From the NCBI GenBank assembly GCA_020637855.1, contig JACKJR010000001.1:806001-870000 (forward strand): DNA of 64,000 nucleotides, given 5' to 3'. The stretch is from Rhodobiaceae bacterium. Lineage in GTDB: Bacteria > Pseudomonadota > Alphaproteobacteria > Rhizobiales > Tepidamorphaceae. Positions 1-7,686 of the stretch are shown in pieces. Position 1 is the first letter of the stretch. Every line of letters begins with the position of its first letter. The position numbers were made by a program, and so were the translations under genes. The notes under the pieces were generated by a model. The model saw only the letters and a program-made list of their open reading frames with translations. It had not been told where the DNA came from and searched no databases.

Positions 1-1092
1 ATGGCTGGCACCATGAAACTGTGCGTTTCGTGCAAGGCGTGCCGGCGCGAGTGCCCGACCGGTGTCGACATGGCGAAGATGAAGATCGAGGTGCTGGCCG
101 CCCGCGCGCGGGAAAAACGCATTGGCCTGCGCGACGCGCTTGTCGCCTTCCTGCCGCGTTATGCCCCGCTTGCAAGCCGTCTGCACTGGCTTGCCAACCT
201 GCGTGACCGGGTTCCGGCACTGGCGCGTCTGTCGGAACGCTATGCGGGCCTGTCGGCTGCACGCACATTGCCGCAATGGCGGCGCGACACCTTCCGCGCA
301 CCGGAAGGCGCACCGCGCCCGCAGGAGGCTGATGTCATCCTCTTCGCCGACACGTTCAACCGCTATTTCGACCCCGAAAACTTGGCTGCGGCGGTGCGCG
401 TGCTCGAGGCGGCGGGGCTCGAGATCGGATATGCCTCTGCGCCCGTGGGGCGGCCCTTGTGTTGCGGGCGAACGTTCCTGTCAGCCGGCCTTGCCGATGA
501 GGCGCGCAGCGAGATGATGCGCACGATCGAAGCACTGCGGCCCGCGCTCGACCGCGGCAAGCCCATCGTCGGTCTCGAGCCCTCCTGCATCATGACCTTC
601 AGGGACGAGGCGCCTGCCATGCTGCCGTCGGTGTGGAAGCCGGAATGGTCGCAACAGTTTCTGATGCTGGAGGAATATCTCGATCGGATGCTGCAGGACA
701 AAACGATTTCGCTGAACCTAAAGCCTCTGCCCGAGAAGCGCGCGCTGCTTCACGGACACTGCCATCAGAAGGCTTTCAATGCCGTGGGACCGGTGCAGCG
801 CCTGCTTGCCCGTGTGCCGGAACTCCAAGTCGAGATGATTGCATCGTCATGTTGTGGTATGGCGGGTGCATTCGGGTATCAGGCCGAAACCGCCGAGGTT
901 TCTCTGGCCATGGGGGAATTGTCGTTGCTGCCGAAAGTGCGCGAAGCCGACGGGTCCACGCTGATCGTCGCTGACGGCACATCCTGCCGGCATCAGATCG
1001 CCCATGGCGCGAACCGGAAGGCGGAGCATGTCGCGTGTATCCTGATGCGCGCGCTTGAGGATCACACACCTGGGGAAGGAGCAAGTTCATGA
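1..1092 (+). CDS. Iron-sulfur/FAD 2-hydroxyacid oxidase, C-terminal part (5' end outside window)
   Basis: This is the C-terminal iron-sulfur half of a flavin-linked oxidase of the D-2-hydroxyglutarate dehydrogenase/GlcD-GlpC fusion type. Seen: a [4Fe-4S] ferredoxin motif at residues 8-18 (CVSCKACRREC, followed by P), then the two CCG-type segments (CCGRT near 155, EPSC near 195, HGHCHQ near 252, CCGMAG near 279). In the family this part follows a long FAD-binding oxidase domain and a first cluster motif, both absent here. The reading frame is open from base 1, so the Met at base 1 is probably internal and the gene starts upstream. It would oxidise a 2-hydroxyacid to a 2-oxo acid and pass electrons to the respiratory chain. 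Its stop overlaps the start of the following GntR gene (ATGA), so the two are co-transcribed. The substrate is not readable from the sequence. Confidence 0.85.
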   Translation: MAGTMKLCVSCKACRRECPTGVDMAKMKIEVLAARAREKRIGLRDALVAFLPRYAPLASRLHWLANLRDRVPALARLSERYAGLSAARTLPQWRRDTFRAPEGAPRPQEADVILFADTFNRYFDPENLAAAVRVLEAAGLEIGYASAPVGRPLCCGRTFLSAGLADEARSEMMRTIEALRPALDRGKPIVGLEPSCIMTFRDEAPAMLPSVWKPEWSQQFLMLEEYLDRMLQDKTISLNLKPLPEKRALLHGHCHQKAFNAVGPVQRLLARVPELQVEMIASSCCGMAGAFGYQAETAEVSLAMGELSLLPKVREADGSTLIVADGTSCRHQIAHGANRKAEHVACILMRALEDHTPGEGASS

Positions 1093-1781
1093 GCTTCGCG
1101 GAACAGGCCCGGCCCATCGAGCGGCGAACGCTTTATGACGAACTTGTCGAGCGCGTGCGCGGGCTCGTTGTAGAGGGAGCTCTGCAGCCCGGTGAAAAGA
1201 TTCCTGAGCGCGAATTGTGCGAACGGTTCGGCGTGTCGCGAACACCCTTGCGCGAAGCGCTCAAGGTGCTGGCCTCGGACGGGCTGGTTCAGCTTACCCC
1301 CAATCGCGGCGCGACCGTGGCCCGCCTCACGGTGGAGGACCTTGAAGATGTGTTCCCGGTCATGGGCGCTCTGGAAGCGCTTGCCGGTGAATTGGCCTGC
1401 CACAACATCACCGATGAGCAGATTGCAGAGATTCAGGATGTGCACCGCAAGATGGTCGCCTGCTACGAGGCGCGCATGCTGCCCGAATATTTCCAGCTCA
1501 ACCAGAGAATCCACGAGCTGATCCTGGAGGCCGCGGGCAATCGCACGCTGAGCGCGCAATACTCCTCGCTCGCCCAGAGAATACGTCGCGCACGCTTCAT
1601 GGCCAATGCATCGGACGCGCGCTGGAAACAGGCCGTCAGCGAACACGAAGAGATCATCTCAGCACTTGAAAGCCGCAATGGCGAGGCGCTGGCCAGCATT
1701 CTGAAATTGCACCTGAACAACAAGTTTCATAGCGTGCGCAAATGGCTGATCTCGCAGGAGAACGGAACCCGCAAAGGCTGA
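1089..1781 (+). CDS. GntR family transcriptional regulator, FCD domain
   Basis: A 230-residue regulator of the FadR/FCD branch of GntR. Residues about 14-78 form the winged helix (GVSRTPLREALKVL is the recognition region), and residues about 90-215 form the all-helical FCD ligand-binding domain. Its Asp/Asn/His metal-site pattern is visible (NQRIHELILEAAGN near 138-151, and later His residues near 180 and 203). FCD regulators usually bind small carboxylates, often through a metal ion, and repress catabolic genes. The start overlaps the preceding oxidase stop by ATGA, which supports both the start choice and a functional link: the likely effector is the substrate or product of that oxidase. 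The ligand is inferred, not seen. Confidence 0.93.
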   Translation: MSFAEQARPIERRTLYDELVERVRGLVVEGALQPGEKIPERELCERFGVSRTPLREALKVLASDGLVQLTPNRGATVARLTVEDLEDVFPVMGALEALAGELACHNITDEQIAEIQDVHRKMVACYEARMLPEYFQLNQRIHELILEAAGNRTLSAQYSSLAQRIRRARFMANASDARWKQAVSEHEEIISALESRNGEALASILKLHLNNKFHSVRKWLISQENGTRKG

Positions 1782-1885
1782 TTCAGGACCCTGAGGGTGT
1801 TTCGCAGTCTCGCCTGTACGAGTTGCCGAATGGATGCGTCCTGGTCCGGCGATGCTTCAGGTGGGAACGGAACGCCGGGTCGCCG

Positions 1886-2356
1886 TTATCGCGAACGCGA
1901 CATCCCTGATTTGACGCGCCTGAGCGGGATCGATGACTCGATTGACGCGACCACCGGGATGCGCGTGAGCTTGCCTGTCAGAAAATGTTCGAACTCCGCA
2001 ATGTCGCGGACAGCTATGCGCAGCAGATAGTCGCGGTTCCCCGTCATCAGCCAGCAATCGACGACTTCGGGATATGCGCGGATTGCCGTCTCGAACTCCT
2101 TCAGAGTGTCGTCGACCTGCCGATCGAGTTTGACGGAAACGAAAACGGAGAACGCGAATCCTGCCCGCGCTTCATTGACGAGCGCCTGGTATCCGGAAAT
2201 GACCCCCGTTTCTTCAAGAATCCGGATGCGGCGTGCGCATGGCGAGGGGCTCAGTCCGACGCGCTGGCTCAAATCCTGAACGGACATGCGCGCATTTGCC
2301 TGCAGTTCATGCAGGATGGCATGGTCGATCGCGTCAAGCTTGGCGATTTCTGCCAT
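1886..2356 (-). CDS. Lrp/AsnC family transcriptional regulator
   Basis: A 156-residue feast/famine regulator: N-terminal AsnC-type helix-turn-helix (LDAIDHAIL, then LSQRVGLSPSPCARRI) and a C-terminal RAM ligand-binding domain (VVDCWLMTGNRDYLLRI is the characteristic strand-turn). An in-frame Met 14 codons upstream gives a longer reading, but the chosen start at 2356 follows a good GAGGT ribosome site and begins at the family's usual position. The gene is divergent from the AceE-like dehydrogenase at 2535, with 178 bases between the starts. Lrp-type proteins typically autoregulate and control the divergent neighbour, so this one probably responds to an amino acid or 2-oxo acid handled by that enzyme. 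Confidence 0.93.
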   Translation of the reverse strand: MAEIAKLDAIDHAILHELQANARMSVQDLSQRVGLSPSPCARRIRILEETGVISGYQALVNEARAGFAFSVFVSVKLDRQVDDTLKEFETAIRAYPEVVDCWLMTGNRDYLLRIAVRDIAEFEHFLTGKLTRIPVVASIESSIPLRRVKSGMSRSR

Positions 2357-2364
2357 GATTACCT

Positions 2365-2394
2365 CAATATCAGTCAATATCAGCCAATACTTGA
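2365..2394. repeat. Three phased 10-bp direct repeats before the Lrp-type gene
   Basis: On the + strand, CAATATCAGT, CAATATCAGC and CAATACTTGA follow one another at exactly 10 bases. The first nine bases of copies one and two are identical. The array lies 8 bases before the regulator's start codon. One helical turn of spacing is what a multimeric Lrp-type protein could use for autoregulation, but binding is inferred. Confidence 0.5.
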
Positions 2395-2534
2395 GCAAAT
2401 CGTGGCATAATTGGCAAGAAGCCGCGTGCCGTTGAAGCTATCGTGATACAAATGCCTGCCCGTAACCGCTGCGCAAGCCAGCACGGCGGGAAGCGGGAGC
2501 GGGGAATTGCGGTCGATCGCGCGCGGAGAACACG

Positions 2535-4931
2535 ATGACTTCCAGAAAGGATTGCCTGAAGGAGATCGAGCAGCGGCTGCTTTGGCTCTCGCACTGGATG
2601 ATCCACAACGCCAACCACTTGCGGCCCAAGAGCGACGGCATCAAGGTCGGCGGGCATCAGGCAAGTTCCGCCTCGATGGTCTCCATCATGACCGCGCTTT
2701 ATTTTTCCGCGCTGCGTCCCGAGGACCGCATCGCGGTCAAGCCGCACGCGTCGCCCGTATTTCATGCAATCCAGTATCTTGCGGGAAATCTGTCACGCGA
2801 AAAGCTTGAGAACTTTCGCGGTTATGGCGGCGCGCAAAGCTATCCCAGCCGCACCAAGGACGTCGACGACGTGGACTTTTCCACCGGCTCCGTCGGCCTC
2901 GGCGTCGGCATCACCGCGCTGGCTTCGATCGTGCAGGACTTCGTCCAGTCGAAGTCATGGGGTGAAGGCGCGCCGGTCGGGCGGATGGTGGCTTTGGTCG
3001 GCGATGCCGAACTCGATGAGGGCAATGTCTATGAAGTCCTTCAGGAAGGATGGAAGAACGACCTGCGAAACTGCTGGTGGATTATCGACTACAACCGGCA
3101 GTCACTCGACGGCATCGTGCGCGAAGGTCTCTTCGAGCGGATCGAGAAGATTTTCGGCGCCTTCGGCTGGGATGTCGTCAAGGTCAAATATGGCGCGCTT
3201 CAGCGCGATGCGTTCGAGCAACCCGGCGGCGAGCGTCTGCGGGAATGGATCGACCGTTGTCCGAACGCCGAATACGCAGCCCTGACCTTTATGGGCGGCG
3301 CCGTGTGGCGTGAACGCCTGCTGGACGATCTCGGCGACCAGGGAGACGTGAGTGCCCTGATCGGCAGCCGCAGCGACGCCGAACTCGCCGCTCTGATGGA
3401 AAACCTTGGCGGCAACTGCGTGGAAACGATGGCGGATGTGTTCGCGTCGATCGATCACGACCGCCCGACATGCTTCCTCGCTTACACAGTCAAGGGCTGG
3501 GGAACCCCGATCGCCGGCCACAAGGACAATCACGGCGGCCTGATGACCAAGGCGCAGATGGCCGGCTGGCAGAAGCACATGAACGTGCCCGAGGGGCAGG
3601 AATGGGAACCGTTTGCCGGAGTAGGGGACCCGGAACGATTGAAGCGTTTTGTTGCCGAAACGCCGTTCTTCGCCAAGGGCGCGCGGCGTTATTCGGACGG
3701 CAGGCTCGCCGTGCCTTCCATCGCCGCTCCCGCGGATCGCGAGATTTCAACCCAGATGGCGTTCGGCAAGATCCTCGACGATCTCGCCCGCTCCGACAGC
3801 GAGCTTGCCGCGCGCATCCTCACCACTTCGCCTGACGTTACCGGAACCACCAGCCTCGGCCCCTGGGTGAACCGCCGCAAGCTCTTCTCCCGCGCGGAAA
3901 TGGCGGACGCCTTCATCGAGCACCGCATTCCCTCTACCGCCAAGTGGGAGTTCACGCCGCAGGGGCAGCATCTGGAACTCGGCATCGCGGAAATGAACCT
4001 GTTCCTGCTGCTCGGTGCCGCGGGCCTGAGCCATTCGCTTTGGGGCAAGCGGATGATTCCCATCGGAACCGTCTATGATCCGTTCGTCTGCCGTGGCCTC
4101 GATGCCCTGAACTATGCCTGCTATCAGGATGCGCGTTTCATGATCGTCGGCACGCCATCGGGTGTCACCCTGTCGCCGGAAGGGGGCGCCCATCAGTCCA
4201 TCGGTACGCCGCTGATCGGCATGAGCCAGGATGGCCTTGCGGCTTTCGAACCTGCATTTGCGGATGAACTTGCCGTCATCATGCAATGGGCCTTCGACTA
4301 TCTGCAGCGCGAAGGCAATGGCGACCGGGATGAACGCACATGGCTGCGCGACGAAACGGGCGGCTCGGTCTATCTGCGCCTGACGACGAATCCGATCGAA
4401 CAGCCGGGCGTCCGGGTCAATGACGATTTCCGTCAAGGCGCCGTCGATGGCGGTTACTGGTTGCGTAAACCCGGTCCCAACAGTGATGTGGTGATTGCCT
4501 ATCAGGGAGCGGTCGCTCCGCAGGCCATCCGGGCGGCCGGCATACTGAGCGAATACCGGCGCGATGTGGGTGTTCTTTCCGTGACATCGGCGGACCGGCT
4601 GAATGCGGGCTGGAACGCTGCTCAGCGGGTCCGTTCGCAGGGCAATTCAGGCGCCGTTTCGCATGTCGAACGGCTTCTTTCCGACCTCCCGCGCCATTGC
4701 ACGATCGTCACGGTGATCGATGGCCATCCCGCAACCCTGTCATGGCTCGGTTCCGTCGGCGGGCACAGGGTCATCTCGCTGGGTGTCGAACATTTCGGCC
4801 AAACCGGTACGATCGGGGATCTGTACAGCCATTTCGGGATCGATAGCGAAGCAATCGTCGAGCGCGTGAAAGGACTGACCCAGGGCCGGCCGATCACAGC
4901 CCCGCTGCCGGAAATTTCCGCAATCGACTAG
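2535..4931 (+). CDS. AceE-like TPP-dependent transketolase/pyruvate dehydrogenase E1
   Basis: A 798-residue thiamine-diphosphate enzyme related to homodimeric pyruvate dehydrogenase E1 (AceE) and transketolase. Seen: the N-terminal TPP domain with HQASSASM near 43 and the cofactor motif VGDAELDEGN near 156. The following DYNRQSLDG segment corresponds to the NCNLQRLDG region of AceE. A pyrimidine-binding middle domain (LGIAEMNLFLLLGAAGLS) and a C-terminal transketolase domain ending near 780 follow. It is shorter than typical AceE (about 880-890). No lipoyl-bearing E2 or E3 gene lies nearby, so whether it works as a dehydrogenase component or as a stand-alone decarboxylase/transferase is open. 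GGAG precedes the ATG. It is divergent from the Lrp-type regulator, its likely controller. Confidence 0.88.
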   Translation: MTSRKDCLKEIEQRLLWLSHWMIHNANHLRPKSDGIKVGGHQASSASMVSIMTALYFSALRPEDRIAVKPHASPVFHAIQYLAGNLSREKLENFRGYGGAQSYPSRTKDVDDVDFSTGSVGLGVGITALASIVQDFVQSKSWGEGAPVGRMVALVGDAELDEGNVYEVLQEGWKNDLRNCWWIIDYNRQSLDGIVREGLFERIEKIFGAFGWDVVKVKYGALQRDAFEQPGGERLREWIDRCPNAEYAALTFMGGAVWRERLLDDLGDQGDVSALIGSRSDAELAALMENLGGNCVETMADVFASIDHDRPTCFLAYTVKGWGTPIAGHKDNHGGLMTKAQMAGWQKHMNVPEGQEWEPFAGVGDPERLKRFVAETPFFAKGARRYSDGRLAVPSIAAPADREISTQMAFGKILDDLARSDSELAARILTTSPDVTGTTSLGPWVNRRKLFSRAEMADAFIEHRIPSTAKWEFTPQGQHLELGIAEMNLFLLLGAAGLSHSLWGKRMIPIGTVYDPFVCRGLDALNYACYQDARFMIVGTPSGVTLSPEGGAHQSIGTPLIGMSQDGLAAFEPAFADELAVIMQWAFDYLQREGNGDRDERTWLRDETGGSVYLRLTTNPIEQPGVRVNDDFRQGAVDGGYWLRKPGPNSDVVIAYQGAVAPQAIRAAGILSEYRRDVGVLSVTSADRLNAGWNAAQRVRSQGNSGAVSHVERLLSDLPRHCTIVTVIDGHPATLSWLGSVGGHRVISLGVEHFGQTGTIGDLYSHFGIDSEAIVERVKGLTQGRPITAPLPEISAID

Positions 4932-5001
4932 ACCTGTACATGACAGCCGGTATCCGGCCTGAGGCTTTTCGGTCCACCTCGCGGCGTTGCATGGAAGAGC
5001 T

Positions 5002-6006
5002 TCATATCGAAAACACGCCCGCATCACGGCCCCGATAGCCTGTCTGGAGCGGTTCCGGCGTGTGCCCGCAACATGAACAGACCACCGTTGGTGTGCGCTT
5101 TTGCGTGCTCGCACGGTCGATGAAATCCATTGTCGGGCGCGCTTGCGGCATGAGCCAGCGGTCGCCCCAATGTTTCATCAAGATCATCGGGCCGTAGATG
5201 TCGATGCCTTTCGCGGTCAGCCGGTAGCCTGAGCGGCCGACCGCCGCAGGGCGCTCGATCATGCCTCCATCGACCAGCGATTGCAGCCGCTGCGACAGGA
5301 TGTTGCTCGCGATCTGGAGGTTGTCGAGAAACTCCTGAAACGAGCGGTTGCCATGGAACATTTCCCTCAGGATAAGGAAGGTCCAGCGGTCGCCGACGAT
5401 CGATAAAAGCCGCTCCATCGAACAGGCGCGCATTCCCATCTGCCCGTCCGCTTTGACAATGCGGCGGCGGCGCGGTTCCTGGGCGCTTCTGGGGCGCCAG
5501 TAGTTATCCTCAAGTTTCACGTCGATCTGGCGCGGGTCGACTGCCCCGCCTGTCTCCGCCCACACGATGCGCGGCGAAAACCAGGACCGGCAGCTTGCGT
5601 GGTAAAGCGCCAGCGGCGGAACGCCGTCCGTCAGCCATGTGTCGCCGAAACTGACGAAGCCGAGATAGATCGGAAACAGCTCGCCTCCGCGCTGGCTCAG
5701 GCGATAGGTCTTCCATGCCGAGCCCTGGGAGTGGCTTCTGGTTTCCAGCAACCGGTCGTCGATGAGGCTGGACAGGCTTGCCGAAAGCGTCGCGCGCGGG
5801 ATGCCGAGCCGGGAGACGAAATCAGAAAACCGCCGCGCGCCGAAGAACGCCTCCCGCACGATCAGGAACGCCCAAGGTTGCGACAGCAGTGTGATCGTGT
5901 CGCCCATTGCGCAATTGCGCTCGAAACCGGCTGGCACATGAATGTCGGGCCGCGCGGCGTAAAGACTGCCGGATGACGCGATCGCTGTGTCTGGACTGGT
6001 AGTCAT
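5002..6006 (-). CDS. HxlR family regulator with two tandem HxlR domains
   Basis: A 334-residue protein made of two HxlR winged helices. Domain 1 spans about residues 28-125 (C32, PWAFLIVREAFFGARRF) and domain 2 about 192-290 (C195, DRWTFLILREMFHGNRSF, SNILSQRL). Ordinary HxlR regulators are about 100-150 residues with one domain and act as dimers, so this chain looks like a covalent pseudo-dimer. Both halves keep the N-terminal cysteine that in some HxlR proteins senses electrophiles or redox stress. The C-terminus adds a small cysteine-rich stretch (C310, C312, C313), possibly a metal site. The gene starts 31 bases after the acyl-CoA ligase on the same strand and so ends the thioesterase-iorA-iorB-ligase operon, whose regulator it probably is. 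Confidence 0.9.
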   Translation of the reverse strand: MTTSPDTAIASSGSLYAARPDIHVPAGFERNCAMGDTITLLSQPWAFLIVREAFFGARRFSDFVSRLGIPRATLSASLSSLIDDRLLETRSHSQGSAWKTYRLSQRGGELFPIYLGFVSFGDTWLTDGVPPLALYHASCRSWFSPRIVWAETGGAVDPRQIDVKLEDNYWRPRSAQEPRRRRIVKADGQMGMRACSMERLLSIVGDRWTFLILREMFHGNRSFQEFLDNLQIASNILSQRLQSLVDGGMIERPAAVGRSGYRLTAKGIDIYGPMILMKHWGDRWLMPQARPTMDFIDRASTQKRTPTVVCSCCGHTPEPLQTGYRGRDAGVFSI

Positions 6007-6037
6007 GCGCCCGGTGCGAGCCTCGCTAATATGTCGC

Positions 6038-7684
6038 TCAGCGCTTGCCGGTCAGTTCAGGAACATCGTCCGATAGTTCCATCTCGCGCATCCGGAAGCG
6101 CTGCACCTTGCCGGACGCCGTCGCCGGGAATTCGCTGACAATACGAATCATGGCCGGGATTTTATACGTGGCGATCTGCCCCTTGCAGGCAGTGCGGATT
6201 TCCTCGGCGTTGATCGTGGCTCCCGTCGCCGGCTTGATCCAGCAGGCGACCGCCTCGCCGTATTTCTCATCGGGAACCGCGAAGACATAGGCTTCGCCGA
6301 CCCCCGCAAGGGTCAGCAGGAATTCCTCGACTTCGCGCGGATAGACGTTTTCCCCGCCGCGAATGATCGTGTCCTTGATCCGCCCGACGATCTGGACGTA
6401 ACCGTCGGGGCGCATCACGGCCATGTCGCCGGAATGCATCCAGCCTTCGGCATCGACGGCCCGTGCGGTTTCCTCTTCCTTGTTCCAGTAGCCGCGCATC
6501 ACCGAGTAGCCGCGCACGCACAACTCGCCGCGCTCGCCACGCGCAACCGTATTTCCGTTCGCCGGATCGGTGACCTTGGCTTCGAGATGGGGATGGATGC
6601 AGCCGACGGTGGAGACGCGGGTGTCGTTGCTGTCGTCGGGAAGCGATTGGAAGGAAATCGGCGAGGTTTCCGTCATGCCGTAGACGACAGTGATCTCGCC
6701 CATGTGCATACGCTCAACCGCGCGGCGCATGGTCTCGATGGGGCAGGGCGCACCGCCCATGCAGCCGGTACGCAGGCTGGACAGGTCGTAGTCTGCGAAT
6801 TTCGGGTGATCGAGCAGCGCCATGTACATCATCGGCACGCCGTAGAACGCCGTGCAGCCTTCGGACACGATGGCCTCCAGGCAGGCGACGGGGTCAAAGC
6901 TTTCGCCCGGCAAGACGATGGCGCTCGCATGCGTCAGCGCGGCCAGCGCGCCAAGCCCGATGCCGAAACAGTGAAAGAACGGCACCGGCAGGCAGATCGT
7001 GTCCTGTGGACCGAAACGCTGCCGCTCGCCGACGAAATGCCCGTTGTTGAGCAGGTTGCGATGGGTGAGCAGCGCGCCTTTGGGGCGTCCCGTGGTGCCG
7101 GAGGTGTACTGGATGTTGCAGGGGTCGCTGCTCGTGACGGCGCTTTCCGCTGCCTGCACGGCATCCTGCCCGATCTGCCCGGCCTGCGACAGGAAATTCT
7201 CCCAGCCGGTTTCTCCTTCGCCCGTGCCGAAGAGCACCACATGCTCCAGCGCGGGCAGGCGCGGGCGTACGGAATCGATGGCGTCCTCATAGGAATATGT
7301 GCGGAAGCTCGGGGAGGCGAACAGGAAGCGCGCGCCTGAATCGGAGATCACATAGGCCATCTCCTCGGCCCGGAAAGCGGGGTTGACGGTGACGACGATA
7401 AGGCCGACGCGCGCGGCGGCATGGTGCAGGATCGGCCAGTCGGACCGGTTCGGGCTCCAGATCGCCAGCCGGTCGCCCTTGCGCGCGCCCAGGGCAAGCA
7501 GCGCGCGGGCCATGCGGTCCACTTCCGCGTCCAGTTCGCGATAGGTCAGTCGGCGGCCCTCGAAAAGGCTCGTGATGGCGGGATTGTCGGGGAAGTCCGC
7601 CGCCGTGCGCCGCAGCGCCGTGCCTATGGTGATATCGAGCAGCGGGGGTTCCGACAGACCGGAGACAATGGATGGCTGGGTCAT
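6038..7684 (-). CDS. AMP-forming acyl-/aryl-CoA ligase
   Basis: A 548-residue member of the ANL superfamily that activates a carboxylic acid with ATP and CoA. Seen: the phosphate-binding motif YTSGTTGRPKG near 193, the adenine motif YGMTETSP near 336, SGDMAVMRPDGY with GRIKDTIIRGGENVYP near 420-445, and the catalytic lysine in TASGKVQR near 526. Start and length match medium-chain/aryl-CoA ligases. It begins two bases after the iorB stop. The context (arylpyruvate oxidoreductase upstream, PadB-like enzyme divergent) points to an arylacetate such as phenylacetate or indoleacetate as substrate, parallel to the ligase in pad clusters. A fatty acid substrate cannot be excluded from sequence. Confidence 0.92.
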   Translation of the reverse strand: MTQPSIVSGLSEPPLLDITIGTALRRTAADFPDNPAITSLFEGRRLTYRELDAEVDRMARALLALGARKGDRLAIWSPNRSDWPILHHAAARVGLIVVTVNPAFRAEEMAYVISDSGARFLFASPSFRTYSYEDAIDSVRPRLPALEHVVLFGTGEGETGWENFLSQAGQIGQDAVQAAESAVTSSDPCNIQYTSGTTGRPKGALLTHRNLLNNGHFVGERQRFGPQDTICLPVPFFHCFGIGLGALAALTHASAIVLPGESFDPVACLEAIVSEGCTAFYGVPMMYMALLDHPKFADYDLSSLRTGCMGGAPCPIETMRRAVERMHMGEITVVYGMTETSPISFQSLPDDSNDTRVSTVGCIHPHLEAKVTDPANGNTVARGERGELCVRGYSVMRGYWNKEEETARAVDAEGWMHSGDMAVMRPDGYVQIVGRIKDTIIRGGENVYPREVEEFLLTLAGVGEAYVFAVPDEKYGEAVACWIKPATGATINAEEIRTACKGQIATYKIPAMIRIVSEFPATASGKVQRFRMREMELSDDVPELTGKR

Positions 7685-7686
7685 GG

